Shown here piece by piece: positions 8,644-16,378 of a stretch of DNA of 64,000 nucleotides. Source of the DNA: JABDJL01 sp963664065 (GTDB lineage Bacteria > Pseudomonadota > Gammaproteobacteria > Xanthomonadales > SZUA-36); assembly GCA_963664065.1 (NCBI GenBank), contig OY760942.1, positions 558,001 through 622,000 of the forward strand, in the 5' to 3' direction. The first letter of the stretch is position 1. Each line of letters opens with the position of its first letter. Made by a program: the position numbers and the translations under genes. The notes beneath the pieces are model-generated. The model ran no database searches, was not told the origin of the DNA, and saw only the letters and a program-made list of their open reading frames with translations.

Positions 8644-9120
8644 ATGCCGTTTTCTTCGACTGAATCCAAACTACTGATTATCAGTCGGGATGCGCTCCTT
8701 GGTGTATTAAATGATAGCTCATCTGTCAAGGTGTTCAGAATCCTGGCCAGTTTGTCGCGTCGCGGTCTGCATATATTATTGAGCGCACCCGAACCGGAAC
8801 GATGGGTTCCCACCAGGGGAAACGTTGATAACGCACTTAACAGTCAGAAAATGTTGATGAAACTAGCAAATGAGGCTGGCGGCACACTAGAGGGTGTTTA
8901 TTATGTTCCCCGGTCTCTATTGACCCAGGACCGCAACAGGGAGGGTGCGTTGAAGGACATATTGAAGAGATATTCTGTTTTAGCTGGTAAAACCGCACTG
9001 ATCAGCTCGAGTGCGCCTTTTATTAAGGCAGCCAATCGCCTGGGAATTACCGGCTACGAAATTGCTTTGCCGGGCAAACAGGGAATGACCATTCCGGAGG
9101 CACTTGAAAACTTTAGTTAG
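8644..9120 (+). CDS. GmhB-like HAD protein without catalytic residues
   Basis: 158 residues, starting on the base after the glyS stop, so coupled to glyQS. In related genomes (for example Pseudomonas) this position holds gmhB, the heptose-1,7-bisphosphate phosphatase, and the fold can be followed here: LLIISRDALLGVL, KMLMKLANEAGGTLEGVYYVPRS, REGALKDILKRYSVLAGKTALISSSAPFIKAANRLG. The HAD nucleophile motif DRDG is SRDA, the zinc-binding Cys/His set after YYVP is gone, RKP is missing, and the motif IV aspartates are replaced (SSSAPF). The frame is open with no stop over 477 bp, so this looks like a maintained pseudoenzyme rather than fresh decay. I infer the homology from motif order and position, not from a search. 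Confidence 0.65.
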   Translation: MPFSSTESKLLIISRDALLGVLNDSSSVKVFRILASLSRRGLHILLSAPEPERWVPTRGNVDNALNSQKMLMKLANEAGGTLEGVYYVPRSLLTQDRNREGALKDILKRYSVLAGKTALISSSAPFIKAANRLGITGYEIALPGKQGMTIPEALENFS

Positions 9121-9183
9121 TCTTTACTAATCAATGAGCTGTAATAATTCTCATCCCGCATATTGCACCAGTATCCCGACCCG

Positions 9184-11586
9184 TTATATATCCAGATTGG
9201 ATACTTCCAGAGCATTGCGTTCTATGAATTCCCGCCTGGGTTCAACCTCATCCCCCATCAGCGTGGTAAAAACTTCATCTGCCACGTATGCATCTTCTAT
9301 GGTTACTTGTAAAAGGCGCCGGGTTTCGGGGTTTACCGTAGTGTCCCAAAGCTGTTCAGGATTCATTTCACCCAGACCTTTGAAGCGTTGAATGGCCCGT
9401 CCCTTGCGGCTTTCCGCCATCAACCATTTGTAAGCCTGGTCGAAAGATTCAACGGCAGTTTCGTTGTTTCCCCGGTGTACAGTCGCTCCATCATGAATAA
9501 GCTCAAAAAGGGTATCTGCAACACGTCCTATTAACCTGTATTCAGGGGAACGGAAGAAGTCTCTCTTGATCAGTCGGGGTTCTGTCACGCCATGTGTGGT
9601 GCGCACCAGGTTCAAGTCAATATCTTCCTCGCCCTCAAGCATCTCAAGCCTGTAACTTACGCTTGGCGGTGTTTCCTGGTTCATTTTTTCACAGATAACA
9701 TCACACCAGGACCTGATCTTGTTTTTCTCCCAGTCTGTTGAATATCTTTCAGAATCAAGGAGTTTAGATAAAAACACAGGATCATAACGAAGCGCGAGTC
9801 TTTTATTTGCCGACAACGACGCCATGTAGTCCCGCATCAGGCCTTCTAGTCCTTTCCCGCTTAAAGCAGGAGCATCCGGCTCAAACACCAGGGCGGCGCC
9901 ATCAAGTGCCCGCGCCAACAGGTAGTCATTTAACTCCGCATCATCCTTCAGGTATTGCTCTTGTTTCCCCTGTTTAATCTTGTAAAGCGGCGGTTGACCA
10001 ATATAGATATACCCTCGTTCAATCAATTCTGGCATTTGCCGGTAAAAAAAAGTCAGTAACAGCGTACGAATGTGAGATCCGTCCACATCAGCATCTGTCA
10101 TGATTATGATTCTATGATACCTGATCTTTTCTATATTGAATTCATCACGCCCGATACCACAACCAAGTGCGGTAATAAGGGTGCCGACTTCAGCGGATGA
10201 AATCATTTTGTCGAACCTGGCTTTTTCAACGTTCAGAATCTTGCCTTTCAGTGGCAAAATAGCCTGATTCTTACGGTTTCTACCCTGTTTTGCAGAACCG
10301 CCGGCCGAATCACCCTCCACAATAAACAACTCGGACAATGCCGGGTCTTTTTCCTGGCAATCCGCCAGCTTACCGGGCAAGCCTGCTATATCCAGCACAC
10401 CCTTTCTGCAGGTCATTTCCCTCGCTTTTCTCGCTGCTTCCCGTGCTCGGGCAGCATCTACTGCTTTGGCAGTGATGGCTTTTGCCTCACCCGGGTTTTC
10501 CATCAGAAAATCTTTCAAAAACCGCGTCACCATTGACTCTACGACCGGTTTGATTTCCGATGAAACCAGCTTGTCCTTGGTTTGCGCGGAAAATTTCGGA
10601 TCGGATGCTTTTACCGAGAGCACCGCGATCAGTCCTTCCCTTGCATCATCGCCTGTCATGGAAACTTTGCTTTTCTTGGCGATGCCGTTTTCTTCAATGT
10701 AGTGATTAATTGTTCTGGTAAGTGCCGCTCGAAAACCCGCGAGGTGGGTACCACCGTCCTTTTGCGGGATGTTGTTGGTAAAACAGAATACCGCCTCCTG
10801 GTAAGAATCGGTCCACTGCAATGCAACTTCGACACCTACACCGTTTGTCTCTCCCGATAAATGTATCACGGTTGGATGTAATGGGTTCTTCTTACGCCCA
10901 AGGTGTTCTACAAAAGATTTAATTCCTCCCTCATATTCATAGACATCCGACTTTCCGTTACGCTCATCGCTAAGCTCGATACGTACACCGGAATTAAGAA
11001 AACTGAGTTCCCTTAAGCGTTTGGCCAGAATGTCATAATGAAATTCGGTATCCGAAAATATTTCCAGGCTTGGAAGAAAGCGAATTTCTGTTCCGGTAGC
11101 CGGGCTCTTACCTGTTGCTTTTAACGGCCCTTCGGGCACGCCAAGGTGATAAGTTTGTCGCCAGACCTTGCCTTCGCGGCGTATTTTCATCTCCAGCGGG
11201 TCTGACAAGGCATTAACCACAGAAACGCCTACACCATGTAATCCGCCAGATATCTTGTATGAATTGTCATCAAACTTTCCGCCGGCATGAAGGACTGTCA
11301 TGATCACTTCGGCAGCTGAAACACCCTCATCTTCATGAATATCTACCGGAATACCGCGTCCGTTATCCGATACACTCACTGAACCGTCCACATGAATAGT
11401 CACCGTAATATTGTCGCAATGCCCAGCCAGGGCCTCGTCTACGGAATTATCAACCACCTCGAACACCATGTGGTGCAGGCCGGTTCCATCGTCGGTGTCA
11501 CCGATAAACATACCAGGACGCTTACGGACTGCGTCCAGTCCTTTGAGTACTTTAATGTTCGACGAATCGTATTCCTGATTACTCAT
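9184..11586 (-). CDS. gyrB: DNA gyrase subunit B
   Basis: 800 residues, the usual size for gammaproteobacterial GyrB with its insert. The GHKL ATPase has EVVDNSVDEALAGH (catalytic Glu43, Mg-binding Asn47), SDNGRGIPVDIH and GGLHGVGVSVVNALS. The TOPRIM domain has LFIVEGDSAGGSAKQGRNR and IMTDADVDGSHIRTLLLTF. The C-terminus has the conserved QRFKGLGEMNPEQLWDTT. With GyrA it introduces negative supercoils using ATP. It is last in the leftward dnaA-dnaN-recF-gyrB cluster, 150 bp from recF, and converges on the GmhB-like gene. Confidence 0.98.
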   Translation of the reverse strand: MSNQEYDSSNIKVLKGLDAVRKRPGMFIGDTDDGTGLHHMVFEVVDNSVDEALAGHCDNITVTIHVDGSVSVSDNGRGIPVDIHEDEGVSAAEVIMTVLHAGGKFDDNSYKISGGLHGVGVSVVNALSDPLEMKIRREGKVWRQTYHLGVPEGPLKATGKSPATGTEIRFLPSLEIFSDTEFHYDILAKRLRELSFLNSGVRIELSDERNGKSDVYEYEGGIKSFVEHLGRKKNPLHPTVIHLSGETNGVGVEVALQWTDSYQEAVFCFTNNIPQKDGGTHLAGFRAALTRTINHYIEENGIAKKSKVSMTGDDAREGLIAVLSVKASDPKFSAQTKDKLVSSEIKPVVESMVTRFLKDFLMENPGEAKAITAKAVDAARAREAARKAREMTCRKGVLDIAGLPGKLADCQEKDPALSELFIVEGDSAGGSAKQGRNRKNQAILPLKGKILNVEKARFDKMISSAEVGTLITALGCGIGRDEFNIEKIRYHRIIIMTDADVDGSHIRTLLLTFFYRQMPELIERGYIYIGQPPLYKIKQGKQEQYLKDDAELNDYLLARALDGAALVFEPDAPALSGKGLEGLMRDYMASLSANKRLALRYDPVFLSKLLDSERYSTDWEKNKIRSWCDVICEKMNQETPPSVSYRLEMLEGEEDIDLNLVRTTHGVTEPRLIKRDFFRSPEYRLIGRVADTLFELIHDGATVHRGNNETAVESFDQAYKWLMAESRKGRAIQRFKGLGEMNPEQLWDTTVNPETRRLLQVTIEDAYVADEVFTTLMGDEVEPRREFIERNALEVSNLDI

Positions 11587-11736
11587 AAAACTCTATCTTC
11601 CTTTACTGGAAATTCAGCGTCCTTACCCGGCTATCCAGGTTTCAATTCTTATCGGAGTTGGTGGCGCCCGGGAGTGTTTCAAATTCAGTGATTATTATAT
11701 CATTTTAGAGCCTCTGAAGCTTGAATAAGCTACTCT

Positions 11737-12810
11737 TTAAGATGTGGTTTTTGTAGTAATTGTTCCCTGTTCCACGTGGAACATTGCATGCACCCCGTCA
11801 CCCATTGACACATAGGGTACATAGCTGGTGCCGGTAATCCAAATCTGAGCATTCAATAGCCGCGCTGCGGCAAGTACCCTGTCGAGATGCGACTCATCAA
11901 ATTCAGAAGCAAGATCATCCATTAACAACACGGGTTTTTCGCCCGTTTCAGACATTTGTCTAGCCTGTGATAACAATAATGCAGCGGAGAGACTTTTCTG
12001 CTCACCCCTGGATATTATTTCTTTTGCCAATTTTTTATCCATGTATACAGGCATGTCAGCACGGTGTGGGCCAGGTCCTGTCGCCCCGCGCTCCAGGTCT
12101 TGAGGTAATGACTTTTTAAGCGCCGAAATAAGCTGATCGCCCTGCCAACCCTTGTCGTAGCGCAGTTTTATCCCGGAAAGACCCGGGCTCAACTGTTTAA
12201 GCATGTCCTGTAAACGATCTGAGAGACTTTGTTGCTGTTTACGCCGCGCATGGTCAATGTTCTCACCCAGTCCGGACAAAACCTCATCAATGCTTTCCAC
12301 TATTGCTTTGTCCTGTTTTCGAAGTGCAGCATTCCGTTGTTTAAGAGCGCGTGAATATCTTCGCCACAAAACCAGGTAGTCCTGTTCCACGTGGAACACT
12401 CCCCAGTCAAGAAAACGACGTCGCCCATCAGGGGGTCCGCAAACCAGTAAATGACTATTGGGCTCGATTAAAACAAGCGGCAAATGACGTACCAGGGCAC
12501 TCAATTGTTTGACATCTTCACCATTTCTTCGTGCTCTCCATTCGTTCCTGGAGCGTTCAATTCCCAGCGTCTGACGGCGACTATCGTGGTGCTCTGTCCA
12601 TGCGACTACCCTGAAACGTTCCGATTCCGGACCCAGCAGGGTGTTGATCTGTCCTGAACGGAATGATCGGCCCTTTACAAGTACCACGATTTATTCGAGC
12701 ACGCTGGTCTTACCCGCACCGTTATCCCCAACCAGGTAATTCAATTCCGGATGCAGATCAATATTAACCGACTTAAGATTTCTTAAGTTATTGATATTTA
12801 ACATTTTCAT
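11737..12810 (-). pseudogene. recF: RecF, interrupted by an in-frame TAA at codon 40
   Basis: RecF is an SMC-like ATPase that loads RecA at single-strand gaps. The gene starts at ATG 12808-12810 (MKMLNINNLRNLKSVNIDL) and reaches Walker A GDNGAGKTSVLE. The next codon (12691-12693) is TAA, and the same frame then continues IVVLVKGRSFRSG, LLGPESERFRVVAWTE, the LVCGPPDGRRRFLDW signature and Walker B PVLLMDDLASEFDESHLDRVL to 11737. The total of 358 codons is a normal RecF length, so this is a single nonsense codon at a position usually Ser or Ala; TCA to TAA is one change. A GTG two codons later could restart translation but would lack Walker A. dnaN is 68 bp upstream. Confidence 0.9.
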
Positions 12811-12878
12811 TAACACAAATATACCGGCTTTGCGATGATTACAAAACCGGTTTCAGGAAAGACCTGGGTATCAGGCAA

Positions 12879-13979
12879 TTACAGTTTTAATGGCATCACC
12901 ACGTGACGATTAAAATCCGAATCCGGTGCGGAAACCAGGCAACTGCTGTTCGCGTCTTTGAGTTCGAGCGATACTGTTTCTGTATCAATCGCAGAAAGAG
13001 CATCCAGAAGATAAGTGACGTTAAAACCAACAGCAAGCTGTTCGAAATTCATTTCTGCTTCAATTTCTTCCACTGCCTCTTCGTGCTGAGGATTATGTGC
13101 AAGAATTTTCAATAAACCATTGGTAGCTTCCAGTCTTACACCCCGGTATTTTTCATTGGAGAGGATGGCAGCACGCTGCAATGCGCGTGTAAACGTTTCT
13201 TTATCCACAAGTATTTGTTTGTCAGCACCTACTGGGATTACGGCTTCATAATCCGGAAACCGCCCATCGATCAATTTTGAAGTAAAAACAGTTCCGCCTT
13301 TTACCAACCGCACATGGTTACGCGCCAGGACCAGAGAAACCGATTCTTTACTATCATCCAGCATGCGGGACAGTTCCAGCACGCCTTTGCGCGGCACGAT
13401 AAGCTGCCGGTCCTGTGAAACAGAGACTTCTTTATCATGATCACAAACGGCCAGGCGGTGCCCATCAGTCGCCACGCTTCGTAATTTGTTATTGCGGAAA
13501 TCCATTAGTAATCCGTTCAGGTAATAACGTACATCCAGTTTGGCCATGGCAAATGCAGTCTTGTCCAACAAAGTTTTAAGCGAAGCCTCATCAAGCGCCA
13601 CATCTTCAAGCGTTTCGATCTGATCGGTTGCTGGAAATTCAGCTGCAGGCAGTGTTGCCAGGGTGTATCGACTACGGCCAGCCGTCATAGTGGCCTTTTC
13701 GTCCTTTACGGAAAAATTGATCCGGGAACCGTCCGGGAGTGCACGAACAATATCCACCAGTTTCCTTGCAGGAACAGTAATCTCACCTTCCTGGGTGATA
13801 TCAGTATCTACCAATCCAATCAGTTCAACTTCCATACCGGTTCCGGTCACGGACAAACGCCCTTCTCTTGCGACCAATAAAAAATTAGCCAGGACCGGAA
13901 GTGTTTGCCTCCGTTCAACGACCCCCACAACCTGGCTCAAAGGTTGCAGAAAGACTTCACGTTGAATACTGAATTTCAT
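12879..13979 (-). CDS. dnaN: DNA polymerase III beta sliding clamp
   Basis: 366 residues, matching the E. coli clamp length. Begins MKFSIQREVFLQPLSQVVGVVERRQTLPVL and ends SAPDSDFNRHVVMPLKL. ATDGHRLAVCDH, the loop before the hydrophobic clamp-binding pocket, and IPRKGVLELSRML are conserved. The dimeric ring tethers polymerases and many repair factors to DNA. The 231-bp gap to dnaA is AT-rich and carries two DnaA-box-like sites. recF lies 68 bp downstream. Confidence 0.98.
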   Translation of the reverse strand: MKFSIQREVFLQPLSQVVGVVERRQTLPVLANFLLVAREGRLSVTGTGMEVELIGLVDTDITQEGEITVPARKLVDIVRALPDGSRINFSVKDEKATMTAGRSRYTLATLPAAEFPATDQIETLEDVALDEASLKTLLDKTAFAMAKLDVRYYLNGLLMDFRNNKLRSVATDGHRLAVCDHDKEVSVSQDRQLIVPRKGVLELSRMLDDSKESVSLVLARNHVRLVKGGTVFTSKLIDGRFPDYEAVIPVGADKQILVDKETFTRALQRAAILSNEKYRGVRLEATNGLLKILAHNPQHEEAVEEIEAEMNFEQLAVGFNVTYLLDALSAIDTETVSLELKDANSSCLVSAPDSDFNRHVVMPLKL

Positions 13980-14210
13980 AACTGTTTCCTTTATTACTGT
14001 TTATATATTATATATAACAATAGTAATAATAAGCGTTGTTAGTATCTCTAAAAACTCTTTTTTTATCAATATAATCAGAAACTTAAATAATAAAAATCCT
14101 GTTAATATTCGTGGAACTTCCTGTGCATAATCTGTGTACTTTTGTGTTTGAAAAAATAGTCCAGAGATTATTCACAGCTTTCACAACACTTATACCCTAT
14201 TTAATGCACA
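13980..14210. other. AT-rich dnaA-dnaN spacer with two DnaA boxes (possible oriC)
   Basis: 231 bp with no gene. The half next to dnaN (about 13990-14100) is extremely A/T-rich and resembles a duplex-unwinding element. Two sites fit TTATNCACA: 14122-14130 on the minus strand (TTATGCACA) and 14168-14176 on the plus strand (TTATTCACA). Together with the consensus box upstream of dnaA this makes the dnaA neighbourhood the likely origin. Whether replication starts in this gap or in the rpmH-dnaA gap cannot be decided by eye. Confidence 0.5.
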
Positions 14211-15521
14211 TCAGGCGGTTAGCGACCGCAGTATCCTGGCCTTGTCTTCCCGGATTCGACCATCAGTTTCACACAACTCCTGAATTTTACGACACGCGTG
14301 CAGCACGGTGGTGTGGTCGCGCCCACCAAATGCATCGCCAATTTCCGGCAGGCTGTGCTCGGTGAGTTCCTTTGCCAGCGCCATGGCGACTTGCCTGGGC
14401 CGGGCTATCATCCTGGTACGTTTGCGGGACAGTAGTTCAGCAACCCGGATTTTGTAGTATTCCGATACTGTTTTCTGGATGTTTTCTATCGTTATCAAGC
14501 GATCATGGACCGTCAATAAATCGCGCAGAACCTCGCGAGTGAAGCTTTCGGTAATGCTGCGGCCGGTGAAACGGGCATTGGCGAACAAAGTATTAAGAGC
14601 CCCCTCAAGATCCCGAACGTTGGATCGCATACGTTTCGCAATAAGGAAAGCAACAGACTCGTCAAGTTGCACGCCACGTTCTTGCGCTTTATTCATCAGG
14701 ATCGCAACCCGGGTTTCAAAATCCGGTGGCTCGATGGCAAGGCTAAGACCCCAGCCAAAACGAGATCTTAAGCGCGATTCAAGGCCCACAACCTCCTTGG
14801 GATAACGATCGCAAGTTAATATTATTTGCTGCTTACTTTCCAATAAAGCATTGAAAGTGTGAAAAAATTCCTCCTGGGTCCTATCCTTTCCTGCGAAAAA
14901 CTGAATATCGTCAATCAACAGCGCTTCAGCGGAGCGGTAGTGTGTCTTAAAAGCGTCTATCGTTTTCTTTCGAATAGACGTAATCATCTCAGAAACAAAC
15001 CGTTCAGAATGCAGGTAAAGCACCTTGGCGGAAGGGTTGGTTTCCCGGATCAGGTTACCGGCTGCGTGTAAAAGGTGGGTCTTGCCCAGGCCGGTACCGC
15101 CATAAAGCAATAAAGGGTTGTAAGCTCCACCTGGTTTTTGGGCCACTTGCTGGGCAGCGGCGAGCCCCAACTCGTTGGATTTACCACTGACAAAATTGTC
15201 AAATCGGTAACGGTTGTCCAGACCGGACTCAGCGAACGGTCTTGATAATCTGGCTTGCGAAACAGGAGCATTGCCGTTATTCGCTTCACCAACCTCGACC
15301 ACGGCGGAATCACGGGATGCTCCCAGGTGCTCAAAAATATCCCGGATGCGCTCAAGGTAATTCTTTGAAATATGATCTCTGACGTAAGCATTCGGAGCCA
15401 GCAATCGAGTCCGGGTTTTCCCGGAAACTTCCTGCAGGGGACGAATCCATGTATTGATGTCTTCGGCCGGGAGTTCACGCTCCAGGTGCTTGAGACATAA
15501 TTGCCAGATGGTTTCAGACAT
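14211..15521 (-). CDS. dnaA: Chromosomal replication initiator DnaA
   Basis: 436 residues. Domain I covers the first ~80 residues (SETIWQLCLKHLERELP). A short linker leads to domain III from RYRFDNFVSGKSN, with Walker A GGTGLGKTH at 141-149, Walker B ALLIDDIQFFAGK and sensor LTCDRYPKEV. Domain IV holds the DNA-binding signature GGRDHTTVLHACRKI. DnaA-ATP binds DnaA boxes, melts the origin and loads helicase. The linker (domain II) is short, so the protein is smaller than E. coli DnaA. It is transcribed away from rpmH and is the first gene of the leftward replication cluster. Confidence 0.98.
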   Translation of the reverse strand: MSETIWQLCLKHLERELPAEDINTWIRPLQEVSGKTRTRLLAPNAYVRDHISKNYLERIRDIFEHLGASRDSAVVEVGEANNGNAPVSQARLSRPFAESGLDNRYRFDNFVSGKSNELGLAAAQQVAQKPGGAYNPLLLYGGTGLGKTHLLHAAGNLIRETNPSAKVLYLHSERFVSEMITSIRKKTIDAFKTHYRSAEALLIDDIQFFAGKDRTQEEFFHTFNALLESKQQIILTCDRYPKEVVGLESRLRSRFGWGLSLAIEPPDFETRVAILMNKAQERGVQLDESVAFLIAKRMRSNVRDLEGALNTLFANARFTGRSITESFTREVLRDLLTVHDRLITIENIQKTVSEYYKIRVAELLSRKRTRMIARPRQVAMALAKELTEHSLPEIGDAFGGRDHTTVLHACRKIQELCETDGRIREDKARILRSLTA

Positions 15522-15647
15522 GCCTTCGGGTGGCCGCTTTAGTGTTTGGACAAGACAAGACGCAGCGCTAGTCTAACGCCCTGTGGATAACTTTGTCACC
15601 ATCAAAGTTCATACCGGTGCCAAAGGGGCACAAATCGAGGGGTTTTC
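15522..15647. other. dnaA upstream region with consensus DnaA box
   Basis: No gene. A perfect DnaA box TTATCCACA lies on the minus strand at 15582-15590, about 60 bp upstream of the dnaA start, where it could serve dnaA autoregulation or the origin. In Pseudomonas the origin is in this rpmH-dnaA gap. Confidence 0.6.
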
Positions 15648-15676
15648 TTGTGTAAATTGAGTTTTCAGGATACTAT
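15648..15676 (+). promoter_or_regulatory. sigma70-type promoter of rpmH-rnpA
   Basis: TTGTGT at 15648-15653, a 17-base spacer, and TACTAT at 15671-15676. It is upstream of rpmH on the correct strand. The expected transcription start near 15683 puts the following hairpin at the very 5' end of the message. Confidence 0.6.
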
Positions 15677-15690
15677 TCGCCTCTTGTGTT

Positions 15691-15725
15691 GACCGCCCTG
15701 ATATCATATCAGGCGGTCATTTTTT
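15691..15725 (+). terminator. Hairpin plus T-run in the rpmH leader (attenuator-like)
   Basis: An 11-bp stem GACCGCC(C)TGAT / ATCAGGCGGTC with one bulged C and a 5-base loop, followed by six T (15720-15725). It has the form of an intrinsic terminator but lies between the predicted rpmH promoter and the rpmH start at 15748, so it could act as an attenuator of ribosomal protein L34 and RNase P protein synthesis. Confidence 0.55.
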
Positions 15726-15747
15726 CGAACAGGTAGAGGTTTTTGAA

Positions 15748-15882
15748 ATGAAGCGTACTTTTCAGCCCAGCCGCTTAAAGCGAGCACGCCGTCATGGTTT
15801 TCGGGCACGCATGGCTACCCGCAGTGGTCGCGCCATCATCAGTGCGCGCCGCGCCAAAGGCCGCAAACGCCTTTCCGCCTGA
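15748..15882 (+). CDS. rpmH: Ribosomal protein L34
   Basis: 44 residues, the normal L34 length: MKRTFQPSRLKRARRHGFRA, then MATRSGRAIISARRAKGRKR and LSA. It is a very basic protein of the large ribosomal subunit, universally placed next to rnpA and dnaA in proteobacteria. AGGTAGAGGT provides a ribosome-binding site just upstream of ATG 15748. The leader contains a terminator-like hairpin. Confidence 0.97.
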   Translation: MKRTFQPSRLKRARRHGFRARMATRSGRAIISARRAKGRKRLSA

Positions 15883-15985
15883 ATTGTCAGGCCGTGCTAA
15901 CGGCTGCCAGCTTACAGCAACCTTTGCCCTTACCCAGGTGACATATTTTTCGAACTTCACCGACCGAAGAACAGGGCACCAAGCA

Positions 15986-16378
15986 ATGATGTTTCCCCGC
16001 AAGCAGCGTTTGACCACGCAGGCAGATTTTCGCTTTGTGTTTTCGGGGTCAAAGGTATCCCGTGACAGGTATTTCAGGGTTTTGGGCAGGGAAAATGGTA
16101 ATGAGCTCTGCAGACTGGGCATGGCAGTCTCACGAAAAAACTGCCGCAAGGCCGTCGGAAGAAACCACTTGAAAAGACTGATCAGAGAGAGTTTCAGGCA
16201 ACACAGCGGGCAATTGGCCATCGGTGGTGGATTTGACTACGTAGTCTTGCCCACGGCCGAGGCAGCCACCATATGCAACCAGACACTGGCCAGATCTCTA
16301 AGCAGACACTGGCGATTAGTGCAGGGCGGGATCAATAGCGCTGCAGGTACGGATGACAGGAAAAATCTTAATGGCTAA
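15986..16378 (+). CDS. rnpA: Ribonuclease P protein component
   Basis: 130 residues from ATG 15986; a second ATG follows at once and either could be used. The protein binds the RNase P RNA and helps remove 5' leaders from pre-tRNAs. It shows FPRKQRLTTQADFRFVF at the N-terminus and the RNR-type motif KAVGRNHLKRLIRESFR near residues 58-74. It follows rpmH by about 100 bp and its stop overlaps the yidC start by 8 bp. The small yidD gene usually found between rnpA and yidC is absent. Confidence 0.95.
   Translation: MMFPRKQRLTTQADFRFVFSGSKVSRDRYFRVLGRENGNELCRLGMAVSRKNCRKAVGRNHLKRLIRESFRQHSGQLAIGGGFDYVVLPTAEAATICNQTLARSLSRHWRLVQGGINSAAGTDDRKNLNG

Noticed and set aside
9121..9183. Terminator between the convergent GmhB-like gene and gyrB
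   Set aside because: No stem with a T-run could be found in the 63 bp.
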